Assembly (NCBI GenBank): GCA_001247695.2
Contig: LGRX02027229.1
Span: 1 to 64,000 of the forward strand
DNA: 64,000 bases
Source of the DNA: Cymbomonas tetramitiformis
Taxonomy: Eukaryota; Chlorophyta; Pyramimonadophyceae; Pyramimonadales; Pyramimonadaceae
Direction of reading: 5' to 3'
A program made the position numbers and the translations under genes. Below are positions 48,123-56,227 of this stretch, piece by piece; within the stretch, counting starts at the first letter, position 1; each line of letters starts with the position of its first letter. The notes beneath the pieces are model-generated. The model worked only from the letters and a program-made list of their open reading frames with translations, was not told the DNA's origin and ran no database searches.

Positions 48123-49911
48123 ATTTTGAATCGATATACTGTATGATTTTATCGATTCCTTCCGTCTTGTCCCAGATGGAATCGATGTTCAAATCTCTTC
48201 GCATCATCTCAGTTTCTGAGTCCACGCAGTCCGCTGAATACATCATGCACAACGCAGGTTTGTTTCTTGACCTTTGTAATTCTCTGAGAAGCGTTATGCC
48301 ATCCATCACGGGCATCGACTTATCCGTCAACAAGATATCATATCGATTGTTTCTGCAGAGTGTCAAAGCGTGAGATCCATCAACCGCTTCGGTGACTTTA
48401 TACATGCCACTTTTGGTCAACTTGTTTGTTAGGATGATTCTTTGTAGTTTATCATCTTCCACCAATAACAATTTGAACATGTTTGATGTCTGCATGTTTT
48501 GAACGTTCTGCTTTATTTCATCGACCTGTGCAGTTTCTACAGCATCTACACTCCTTCTTAGTTCCGTTATTTCTACTTTATAGTCGGGACATCTGTACGG
48601 TAGATTGAGTCTTATTCTAACTCCTTTCGAGTCGTCCGCGAAATCGGGATTGTTTACAATATCAATACGTCCTTGAATCTTGCTCAAAAATAAATTTACC
48701 GTCGACAATCCTATTCCCAGTCCTCCCGAATTATTCTGTAACTGTATCCGATCTTCTATGATAGCCGAACGTTTTTCATGCGGTATACCCTTTCCGGTAT
48801 CGTCGATATCGATTACAAGATCTTCTTGAGTTTTTGAAACTCTTAATTGAATATATCCAGATGTCGTAAACTTTATGGAGTTGGATAAGCAGTTTTCAAC
48901 ACATCTCATCGTCCAATCTTCGTCGATGTACATGCAATCTTCTGCGTCCATTTCATCGACATACCGAAAGTCTATATTCGGTAAAATATCGACCATCGGT
49001 TTGTATATCGTGTAAAGATTATGGAAATAAGATTTTAGATGGACAATATGGTATTTGGGCACGATTTCCGTTATGTTGATGGTTAGAATTCTATTGGTCA
49101 GTATGGTAGACATTGTTTTGATGATGTCGGATTTGTCGTGTATCAACGATTGAATACAACTGATGGGTGTTTTTAAATCGTGCAGTATTCTTTGATAACT
49201 TTTTTGTTGAGTGTGCAATTGAACATTGTGAAGTTTGTATAATTCGAAGGTGAATACGGACGTGACTATAAGAACTAGGTAGATCGACGAACACACACGC
49301 GAAACAATCGACGTACGCTTCAAAAAATTCAGATTGTCGATCGTGTTTCTTTCGTGCTTTTTCGTTTCTGAAAAAATATTGTTTTGATTATTCAAAAATA
49401 GGAATCGGATGTTGTTCAGGTACCTCGATTCTTTAATCGTAAAATTAAAATGATATCGCTCGATAAAGTTTTGAACGCTTGATCTGTTGGTAGTATCGGG
49501 ATGATTTGAAAAGTACGTGTAGAATTTGTTTAGTATATTGTACAATACATGATCGGCGTAAGTATGGTTAAGACAAAAGGAAAGATCCGTAATAACTGTT
49601 TCTTTATTCCAAAATAAATGGCGAAGATTTACGTGTGAAGTGTTCATAAGTTTTACGAAGTTGGACGTATTTAGTGCCTCGTGGTAAGAAAGCTCGTGCA
49701 GCGTGTACACATTGTTCATCTGATTCAGAACGAAGCCACAATACGAGTTTGATTGCAAGGCGGTTTCACCGATCGAATCATGCTCCTCTTGTATCTGTTT
49801 CTGATATCCGACATGTATATTCGTAATCCAAACAGACTCGAACGCAAAGCACACCATATACGTTAAAAGGCATGCTAAGGACCATTTAAACGCGTACAAC
49901 ATCACAAACAC
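48115..49911 (-). CDS. Membrane-bound hybrid histidine kinase with receiver domain (598 aa)
   Basis: Two membrane segments (near residues 5-25 and ~203-223) bracket a ~175-residue extracellular sensor region with several N-glycosylation sites and no known sensor family. The kinase core has the H-box HDLKTP (His near 245), N-box NCLSNSIKF, G1 DTGKGIP and G2 GGLGIGLS. A C-terminal receiver domain has LLVEDD, the phospho-acceptor Asp in LLTDKSMPVMDG (near 529) and the Lys in IWDKTEG. All signature residues are present, so phosphotransfer should work. No histidine phosphotransfer protein or output regulator is seen in this window, so it would need host or distant viral partners. A long TA run upstream (49982-49999) is a plausible promoter. 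Such kinases are unusual in viruses. Confidence 0.92.
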   Translation of the reverse strand: MFVMLYAFKWSLACLLTYMVCFAFESVWITNIHVGYQKQIQEEHDSIGETALQSNSYCGFVLNQMNNVYTLHELSYHEALNTSNFVKLMNTSHVNLRHLFWNKETVITDLSFCLNHTYADHVLYNILNKFYTYFSNHPDTTNRSSVQNFIERYHFNFTIKESRYLNNIRFLFLNNQNNIFSETKKHERNTIDNLNFLKRTSIVSRVCSSIYLVLIVTSVFTFELYKLHNVQLHTQQKSYQRILHDLKTPISCIQSLIHDKSDIIKTMSTILTNRILTINITEIVPKYHIVHLKSYFHNLYTIYKPMVDILPNIDFRYVDEMDAEDCMYIDEDWTMRCVENCLSNSIKFTTSGYIQLRVSKTQEDLVIDIDDTGKGIPHEKRSAIIEDRIQLQNNSGGLGIGLSTVNLFLSKIQGRIDIVNNPDFADDSKGVRIRLNLPYRCPDYKVEITELRRSVDAVETAQVDEIKQNVQNMQTSNMFKLLLVEDDKLQRIILTNKLTKSGMYKVTEAVDGSHALTLCRNNRYDILLTDKSMPVMDGITLLRELQRSRNKPALCMMYSADCVDSETEMMRRDLNIDSIWDKTEGIDKIIQYIDSKFM

Positions 49912-49981
49912 ACTTTAGTGGGATATGCTTTATGTTACCATTTTCTGCATGAATATGTTGTCCAATGATGACGATTATACG

Positions 49982-49999
49982 TATATATATATATATATA
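49982..49999 (-). promoter_or_regulatory. TA-repeat, likely promoter of the histidine kinase gene
   Basis: Alternating TA run 70 nt upstream of the ATG at 49911 on the minus strand. Confidence 0.45.
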
Positions 50000-50060
50000 C
50001 ATATAACAAATTTCGGAGGTTCGGTCAATTGACAAACGTACCAGCCTGCGGGCCTGGCTT

Positions 50061-50390
50061 TCAAGGACAATACGCGCAGCGGCACAGACAAGCGCCTCGT
50101 GTATACAATAGCGTGCTGTTAAAGTCGGTGTACGCGGAGCACGACACGAATTTTCTCGGTATTTGGAGTCTATACGTCTCAGAATAGCACGCGCTTGTCT
50201 TGTTTTCGATGCACCCGCGTACGCACGCTGTTACTGACAACGTCATATGCAAAGATCCCAACTGTCGCGCGTTTAACGGATCCAGCGTCACTACGATCGC
50301 GTATATCGCAAGCAATATGAAACAAAAAGAAACAGAACGCATAGTCGGGCACGCCCGCGATTTCAAATTTAGCAAATTGAACGTATACAT
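50061..50390 (-). CDS. Small membrane/secreted Cys-rich protein (109 aa)
   Basis: After ~15 polar residues, a hydrophobic segment (SVSFCFILLAIYAIVVTL) acts as signal anchor. A ~70-residue ectodomain with about eight cysteines (ACVRGC, SACY, VSCS, GACLCRCAYC) and N-glycosylation sites follows. Disulfide-bonded surface protein is the likely form. On the minus strand TGTATATATTTG (50419-50431) sits ~30 nt upstream of the ATG at 50390; earlier in-frame ATGs to 50453 lie above this box. Function unknown. Confidence 0.6.
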   Translation of the reverse strand: MYTFNLLNLKSRACPTMRSVSFCFILLAIYAIVVTLDPLNARQLGSLHMTLSVTACVRGCIENKTSACYSETYRLQIPRKFVSCSAYTDFNSTLLYTRGACLCRCAYCP

Positions 50391-50529
50391 CCCGCTACAT
50401 CTTCCCAAATAGCTATTCAAATATATACATACCATTGTAGAATTCAAGTGCACAAGGTAATCTGTATGTAAATACGTGCGAGCACTCGCGATAAACGCAC
50501 CTTGCGCGCCAATTTAAATAATTCTAGGT

Positions 50530-51225
50530 CTAAACTCGTGTAATGTTTTCGTAATAAGCGCGAAGCTCGGCGGCGTTCATCAACCCGTCCCACACCACCG
50601 TCGCGTGCGCTCTGCTTACTGGCTTATCGACATGACCCAGAGCTAGAAACGCCACCTCCAGAATGTTGACCCATACGTGGCAGTGAGCGTTGAGCATATT
50701 TCGACGATCGTGCCTAAGAATAAGATGCGACGGAGTTAACCTGTCATTTTCGCTCGCGAGCGCTTCCAACAAAACGCGACGCAGGTACGAACGAGATTCG
50801 TCCTTTGTATCGTAATAGATCAGCTCGGCGAGGTTGCGCGTAGGGCACGCGGTACGCGCACCAAAATAACGCGCTACGGGTACGGATTGGCCTATCTTGT
50901 GCACGGACGCTACAACGTCCGAAGTTTCTATGTCGTATCCGAAATCAACGCCAGGGCTTGTTGTGAGGACGGCGTACAGATGGATAAATGCCGCCAAGTC
51001 GTTGGCGCAAAAGTCGGGCGTGGCCACCCTCATCCGCACCGATGCCGCGGTTCCCCTAATCTCTACGGCTAGAGTACAACGGAGTATGTTGGTCGCGTGG
51101 CTTATCGGAACGAAATCCCCGTACCGTATGGGGATCGATATGCAAAAACCCCGCGCGTCACCGTAATTGAAGAAAAACAGGGTTGCCGTGGGATGCATAC
51201 GACGCAGGCACAAAAAAGGGTGCAT
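50530..51225 (-). CDS. Unknown protein (231 aa)
   Basis: Starts MHPFLCLRRMHPTATLFFF. Alternating strands dominate the first half; helices the second. No family or catalytic pattern is recognised. It lies 52 nt after the next upstream gene on the same strand, and no TATA element is visible in that gap. Confidence 0.65.
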   Translation of the reverse strand: MHPFLCLRRMHPTATLFFFNYGDARGFCISIPIRYGDFVPISHATNILRCTLAVEIRGTAASVRMRVATPDFCANDLAAFIHLYAVLTTSPGVDFGYDIETSDVVASVHKIGQSVPVARYFGARTACPTRNLAELIYYDTKDESRSYLRRVLLEALASENDRLTPSHLILRHDRRNMLNAHCHVWVNILEVAFLALGHVDKPVSRAHATVVWDGLMNAAELRAYYENITRV

Positions 51226-51277
51226 TATGACTGCAACAGGTACACGCACGCATCACCAGACACTTACAGCGACCGTA

Positions 51278-52054
51278 TTATTCGCGCTCCAAGTCAATTT
51301 TCTGTCGTTTGTTTGACTGCCGACTTTCGTAATGGTTTTTGTTATCAAAAGTGACAACCAAGGTTGCCTCGTGCATTCGCACGTCCACCCTTAGGCGTCT
51401 GTCATCGCACACCATACGCGGGGCTTCCTGCGCGATCGCCTGCAGCGTGGCGAATGGTACGAAATGCGCACACGTAATTTGAATCGCGACCAGACCACCG
51501 TCGCCGTCGGAGTTTATAATGCTGCGCACTCGGCTGTCTCGCGCGGTCGCCTCGCAGAGCGGTATCAGCCGCTTCAGAGTCGCATCGTCCCAGTGCCTCT
51601 TTCCGGCTTCGCTCACAAAGGTCGTCGCGTGCTTCGTGCGCTGGCGCCAGACGTACTCTACGCTCTGCGCTAACGCTCGATCCCGCGCACGCAATACCTC
51701 TTCGTCGCCCACGTTGGTTGACGCGGCGCCATCGATTTTCGGTGGCTGCGGACTGGTCGTCGGCGTCGCCGGCTCCACGCGGTGCATGCACAGGAGCATG
51801 CACCGATTTTTTAGGTCCAGATCGTTGGCCAGGTAGCACATCCGCCCGCACTGAAGAGCCGCGCGGTTGACACTCTCCCACGCGACGTGATCGATCTGCA
51901 TGTACTCGGCGCTCACGCGAGCGATCAAAGACGCCTCGCCGTCCGTGTGCGACCAGGTGGTCTCGTACGCGTAACCGCACTCATCGCGCACAGCAGCGCC
52001 CGCTGCGCGCGTGGCGCTCGTTATTACGCCCTTACGATTCCAAAACAGACCCAT
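51278..52054 (-). CDS. Unknown protein (258 aa)
   Basis: Starts MGLFWNRKGVITSATRAAG. The middle contains a Pro/Thr linker (TPTTSPQPPK) separating two alpha/beta parts; the C-terminus is basic (SNKRQKIDLERE), possibly a nuclear signal. No known domain. It diverges from the 52111 gene across a shared TATATATA element. Confidence 0.65.
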   Translation of the reverse strand: MGLFWNRKGVITSATRAAGAAVRDECGYAYETTWSHTDGEASLIARVSAEYMQIDHVAWESVNRAALQCGRMCYLANDLDLKNRCMLLCMHRVEPATPTTSPQPPKIDGAASTNVGDEEVLRARDRALAQSVEYVWRQRTKHATTFVSEAGKRHWDDATLKRLIPLCEATARDSRVRSIINSDGDGGLVAIQITCAHFVPFATLQAIAQEAPRMVCDDRRLRVDVRMHEATLVVTFDNKNHYESRQSNKRQKIDLERE

Positions 52055-52074
52055 AATGCACGGCGTTGCGCTTG

Positions 52075-52082
52075 TATATATA
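52075..52082. promoter_or_regulatory. TATATATA element between divergent genes
   Basis: 28 nt before the ATG at 52111 and 20 nt before the minus-strand ATG at 52054. Confidence 0.55.
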
Positions 52083-52110
52083 CACGCATCGCCGCAAACG
52101 ACAATTTGTT

Positions 52111-52461
52111 ATGAACGTGGTGCACACGCGCGTTCGCTCTTTGCGGACCACCTTCTTGCTGACAGCGCTGCAGCGAATACAGACGGTGGTGGAGATTAGC
52201 ATATCATTTTCGGTGGCCAACGCCGTCGTCCCTTATGTGCATCGAGAGATGCGCTCGTTCCCGTGGGACGACGGCCTGATGGTGACCCGTTTCGTATCGG
52301 GCGCCTTTGGCGTGTATCTGCTGTGGTGCGCGTACGTGTGGGGGGTGCAGCAATTGGAGTGCAACCTGGAGGACGCCGAGCTCGCGGCCGACACCGGCCG
52401 CGCTAGGATGACGTGCAACACCCGCAGCGGGGGGAAAAGGTATACGCGCGTGCGAGTGTGA
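52111..52461 (+). CDS. Small protein with one or two membrane segments (116 aa)
   Basis: Starts MNVVHTRVRSLRTTFLL. A moderately hydrophobic stretch at residues ~25-45 and a stronger one (FGVYLLWCAYVWGVQQL) near residue 70 suggest membrane insertion; the tail is Arg/Lys-rich. No family recognised. The 190 bases after it (52462-52654) hold no gene. Confidence 0.6.
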   Translation: MNVVHTRVRSLRTTFLLTALQRIQTVVEISISFSVANAVVPYVHREMRSFPWDDGLMVTRFVSGAFGVYLLWCAYVWGVQQLECNLEDAELAADTGRARMTCNTRSGGKRYTRVRV

Positions 52462-52654
52462 TGTAAGCGTTATCTGATATTTTTACGTGCTTACGCGAAC
52501 TTCCGCGTAAGTGTGACGGGTATGCGCAGAAACTTTAAACCATTCCAATATAAAGAATTATTTTAGCGTTTTAATGAAAGTACACTTGTTTTGGAATTCA
52601 AATGATTTGTTAATTCAAGTTGGTTATTGTTTGGGCGTGTTTGCATCAGTGTAA

Positions 52655-53704
52655 CTAGCTTATAACTTTCATACTTTCTATGGTGTACGTAAATTCTCTT
52701 TCCCTGTAGAGTTGCATATTCTGCGTGGCTTTCACACGAAATTTCAAAAAGTTTTTTGATACTGCAAAATCTTTATTTGCATGTTTATCCTCGATTTGAA
52801 GATATCCACGCTCCCTCAAAATGGAAATCGTAAAACACGGGTTTAGTGTAAACCGAATGCACACTTCGTCCGTAACGCCGTCGGTATTACGAGGATCGCG
52901 CCGGTTCACACTAAAAACCGAGGTGTTATAGAGATAAGTTTCATTCTGTTCGTCAATCGGGTCGTTTATGACGGATAGCGCGCCCGTTTCAAAATTCACG
53001 TGCACGTTTTTTACTAGGTGGGCGGCGTGACCAATGTCATATAATTTCAGAATGGACGTCTCAGTTTCGTGATGCAGTCTGATTAGAGCTTTACCTAGAG
53101 ACGTAAACATAAAATTCAGCTCGCATGGTTTTTTACCATCCGAGTTATAAACGTAGATAAAAATTTTGGGATTCAGATATTCAAAGATTGCCGCATCTTC
53201 AAAAAATTGAAGCCTATTTACCGAATTTGGAATCATGCCAATTTTTTTGTACGGTGTGTTCATCGTGCCTCCGGAATCAAATGTAATACTCACATTTTCC
53301 TGAACTTTTTCTACAAAAAATATTCGTTTTGCACTTTTATACGTAATGGAAACGTGCGCATCCTTATATTCACATTGTACAACACCACCGTCGATTTCTA
53401 TATGAAGGTACAAAGCTTGCTCGGGTTCGTATGAAAATGTTTTGAAGTTTCCATTTAGGAATAAGGCAAAAGAACGATAACAGTATTTAGAGGTTTTTAC
53501 TAAGGTTTTTAAGTCTTTGTCGTAACATAATGTTTCCGGATTTGTTTTGCTGCACAGCTGTGTGCTGCATACCGGTGAGATATTATCCCGTATTACATTG
53601 TTTGTCCCTCTCATATTTAGTCGTGCTTCAATATCATTGATATGTGGATCGAGCAATTTCGCGATAATCACTTGCGACTGGGTGTTCATTTCATTTACCG
53701 ACAT
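52655..53704 (-). CDS. Unknown beta-rich protein (349 aa)
   Basis: Starts MSVNEMNTQSQVIIAKLL. Long alternating-strand regions (ISITFDSGG..., FIYVYNSDGKK, LNFMFTSLG) suggest a mostly beta fold; no transmembrane segment. Size and fold class could suit a capsid or triplex component, but nothing specific supports that. TATAAATA on this strand at 53761-53768 stands 56 nt before the ATG; an in-frame GTG upstream at 53743 is less likely. Confidence 0.65.
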   Translation of the reverse strand: MSVNEMNTQSQVIIAKLLDPHINDIEARLNMRGTNNVIRDNISPVCSTQLCSKTNPETLCYDKDLKTLVKTSKYCYRSFALFLNGNFKTFSYEPEQALYLHIEIDGGVVQCEYKDAHVSITYKSAKRIFFVEKVQENVSITFDSGGTMNTPYKKIGMIPNSVNRLQFFEDAAIFEYLNPKIFIYVYNSDGKKPCELNFMFTSLGKALIRLHHETETSILKLYDIGHAAHLVKNVHVNFETGALSVINDPIDEQNETYLYNTSVFSVNRRDPRNTDGVTDEVCIRFTLNPCFTISILRERGYLQIEDKHANKDFAVSKNFLKFRVKATQNMQLYREREFTYTIESMKVIS

Positions 53705-53760
53705 AGTTCGGTACTGCGTGCAAAGCAACCCACTTGTGTGCACAATTATATATATTATTG

Positions 53761-53768
53761 TATTTATA
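53761..53768 (-). promoter_or_regulatory. TATAAATA element of the 53704 gene
   Basis: Reads TATAAATA on the minus strand, 56 nt before the ATG at 53704. Confidence 0.6.
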
Positions 53769-53892
53769 CTTTATGTTTGGTTGATTGTACCCGAGAGTGG
53801 TAAATCGTGCAAATTTGTGTGGTGCAATTATTCGAAAAAAAATTATTTATGTTAATTGTGTCAAACAAACCAAAAAAAAATCTATTGAGATC

Positions 53893-54444
53893 TCACAAAT
53901 CCTCTATCGTCAAATCGTGCTCGACGCTCTCGGGCGACTCCGCCAGCATCACGCATACGTCGTGCAGCTGGCTCAGCGTTTTGACGCAATGGCGCATAGC
54001 GATGCCCGAATCGATCGCGTCGCGCGGACAGCCGCGAAGGGTGGCTTCGTGCTGCGCGAAGGCGCTCGCAGCCTCCGCCGCCAGCCCGTAGTGTCGGACG
54101 AAATGCTTACACGCCAGCGCCGTGAAGTGTCCCATACCGAGACGCTCGCAGGCGTTTGTGGCGCGGGACTCCTCCTCGGTCGCGCCCGGCGTCGGGTGGA
54201 TGCAGCCCGCGCGCGCCATGCGGATGAGAAACGAAATCACGGCATCGCCGTGTTCGGACAACAAGGCCGGACCATCCAAAACGCTACGCGCGTATTCTCG
54301 CACCTCTCGTGGAGCGCTAGCGGGGCGAAGCGTTCTTTCGGGGCGCATCGTGTCCATAAAGGCGGTCCAGCGATGCTGGGCATCCGTGGAATCCTCCATC
54401 GTAGCGATCGCGCTACGAGAGCGCGCGGGGCCATACCGCAACAT
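53893..54444 (-). CDS. Unknown helical protein (183 aa)
   Basis: GC-rich; starts MLRYGPARSRSAIATMEDS, with a second in-frame ATG at 54399. Ala/Glu/His-rich helices fill the protein. No family recognised. It diverges from the 54545 gene over the TATAAATATA element at 54474-54483. Opposite-strand ORFs are shadows. Confidence 0.6.
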   Translation of the reverse strand: MLRYGPARSRSAIATMEDSTDAQHRWTAFMDTMRPERTLRPASAPREVREYARSVLDGPALLSEHGDAVISFLIRMARAGCIHPTPGATEEESRATNACERLGMGHFTALACKHFVRHYGLAAEAASAFAQHEATLRGCPRDAIDSGIAMRHCVKTLSQLHDVCVMLAESPESVEHDLTIEDL

Positions 54445-54473
54445 CGTTCGGGGTAAGCGATCGACCTAGGTCG

Positions 54474-54483
54474 TATAAATATA
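54474..54483. promoter_or_regulatory. TATAAATATA element between divergent genes
   Basis: 63 nt before the ATG at 54545 and 29 nt before the minus-strand ATG at 54444; readable as a TATA box on both strands. Confidence 0.6.
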
Positions 54484-54544
54484 CGCACGCGATCGGTAGG
54501 CGTGATACGCAATTCACGTTGCCATAAGCGATTTGCAAACGGAT

Positions 54545-55516
54545 ATGGCGCATCCCTTTTTCGGCAGTTTTCCGATGAACAACCCTCCGGCGCCCACGCT
54601 TATAAGCACCAAAGCAGCGCTGATCCAAGCGAACATCGATGATAGAACGCCCATCTACAACCAACTGCCCAACGCCTCGATGATGGCGTGCTTGACGGAC
54701 GCTCGCATATGCATCGACCAGTTCATGGATTGCGTGAAACAAGCGCTCGAGGCGGACATGCTCTTTGACGCCACGGGCAAAGCGCAGATCGCCATGCATC
54801 ATGCCAAGCTACTGAAATGCCTCGAGAACCTGCAGATCTGCATGCGCGGTTGCCACACGCAATTCGAAAATAAGATGCGCATGCAGGTTGACGACAAGGC
54901 CTTCTACTGTAACTTCAAAATGATGTCTCACTTTTTCGTGCAGGAGGCCGAGGGCATTCTGGGCCTTTTCAAATTATACCACGCCATGGGCGATACCATG
55001 CACGCCATGGACGATATGCACGAACTGATCATCAAAAGCAAGTGCGCCTCCGAAGAAGAAACACGCAGAATGTGCGGACAGGCGCTGCTTAGCGCCCGTA
55101 CGATGGGCCGGATGTCTGCGTGCGAAATTCCAGAAATCATGTGGCAGGTGACGATGGCATGGATCACGCAGCTCAACGCGAGAGGACAGGGCACGGTCGC
55201 AGCGACCGTGACGAACGCCTTCAACAGCCTGATCAACTCCGTCAACGACCTACGAAAATGCGAAAGCCTCTACGACTACCATTACAACAGCGTCAAAGAG
55301 GCCTGCCACTTTCGACAGATCGCCATGGCGTGCTGCGAACCGGACAATATCGCCGAAGCCAAACGTAGGCACCCCGCGCACGGCAGCGCGAACGACTACA
55401 GCAAGGCGATGATCCTCGTGTGCAAGAAAGCTATCTCGGATGGAAACGAGGCCGTTGAGAGGGTGGGCAAGCAATCCACCAACCTTCTGGTGGACATATC
55501 AAAGCTGCCTTATTGA
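54545..55516 (+). CDS. Unknown Met/Cys-rich helical protein (323 aa)
   Basis: Starts MAHPFFGSFPMNNPPAP. Long amphipathic helices unusually rich in Met and Cys (ICMRGC, MHAMDDMHEL). No transmembrane segment or known domain. All-helical structure of this size fits many scaffold or tegument-type proteins, though that is only suggestive. It converges with the Vint gene, 19 nt apart. Confidence 0.7.
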   Translation: MAHPFFGSFPMNNPPAPTLISTKAALIQANIDDRTPIYNQLPNASMMACLTDARICIDQFMDCVKQALEADMLFDATGKAQIAMHHAKLLKCLENLQICMRGCHTQFENKMRMQVDDKAFYCNFKMMSHFFVQEAEGILGLFKLYHAMGDTMHAMDDMHELIIKSKCASEEETRRMCGQALLSARTMGRMSACEIPEIMWQVTMAWITQLNARGQGTVAATVTNAFNSLINSVNDLRKCESLYDYHYNSVKEACHFRQIAMACCEPDNIAEAKRRHPAHGSANDYSKAMILVCKKAISDGNEAVERVGKQSTNLLVDISKLPY

Positions 55517-55535
55517 GCGCATACTTTTATGTATA

Positions 55536-56114
55536 TTAAGTAATACAGCACGTGCTCGGGTTACCCCCGTTCGCGCGCAATCCCGTAATCACGTTGAACC
55601 CGTTGTGCCGCGTGAACATGTCCGTGCGTAGATCCACCAGCCCGTCCCGTTTGTACGAGGGGTGGCGCTGCAGGTCTTCGATTATCCGTGCGGTGCCTAG
55701 GTAGAGCTCCCAATGAGGTAACGAAGCCTCGGCCACTCGAGCCCCCAGCGTGGCCACCCCGAAAAGCGCGTCGTCGCCCACGCATAAGGTGTTCTCGTTG
55801 CTCAGCACCACGTCGTAGATGTGGTGGCACGTGGGCGAAGGCACCACGTCCCCCGTGTCCTTAGCGTACATCCAGCGCGTCGCTCGCTCGACGCGAAGCC
55901 TGCGCACCGGCAGGTGCTCGCTGACCCAGCACCGACTCCCGCAATTGACCAGTCGATACCCGTCCGGCACCATCGACACGTCCGTGCGCACCACGCACGC
56001 CACCAGAGCCGTGGACCCGCTCAGTGTGCGCACGGCCATGCCGCGAACGAGTTTGCGCGCGGGGATCGGATCCGCGTCCACGCGGTGCACCAGAGTGTCG
56101 CCGTGCAGACCCAT
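55536..56114 (-). CDS. Stand-alone Vint (Hint/intein-like) domain protein, nucleophile apparently absent (192 aa)
   Basis: The whole protein matches the Vint pattern (hedgehog/intein-like domain found in VWA-containing eukaryotic proteins): HGDTLV near the start, a PIPARKLVRGM strand-turn, SEHLPVRR where the family has a wHPV string, YDVVLSNENTL, then ATLGARV, YLGTARIIEDL and HPSY. Family members normally begin with a Cys that acts as nucleophile; here the corresponding place reads MGLHGDT, so self-cleavage is unlikely. VWA partner domains are absent. It could be a viral binding module or a degenerate capture from a host. TATAAATA on this strand lies 25 nt before the ATG. Confidence 0.7.
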   Translation of the reverse strand: MGLHGDTLVHRVDADPIPARKLVRGMAVRTLSGSTALVACVVRTDVSMVPDGYRLVNCGSRCWVSEHLPVRRLRVERATRWMYAKDTGDVVPSPTCHHIYDVVLSNENTLCVGDDALFGVATLGARVAEASLPHWELYLGTARIIEDLQRHPSYKRDGLVDLRTDMFTRHNGFNVITGLRANGGNPSTCCIT

Positions 56115-56139
56115 GGCGGTAACTTACGTCCCGCGGACT

Positions 56140-56147
56140 TATTTATA
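56140..56147 (-). promoter_or_regulatory. TATAAATA element of the Vint gene
   Basis: Reads TATAAATA on the minus strand, 25 nt before the ATG at 56114. Confidence 0.65.
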
Positions 56148-56185
56148 CTCGAAGCACAAAAAGCGTTATAACTTGCGTCGCGCAC

Positions 56186-56193
56186 TATAAATA
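56186..56193 (+). promoter_or_regulatory. TATAAATA element of the 56228 gene
   Basis: TATAAATA 34 nt before the ATG at 56228. Confidence 0.7.
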
Positions 56194-56227
56194 CTTGTTG
56201 GTAGACAGCGATAAAGCAATAGCACAC

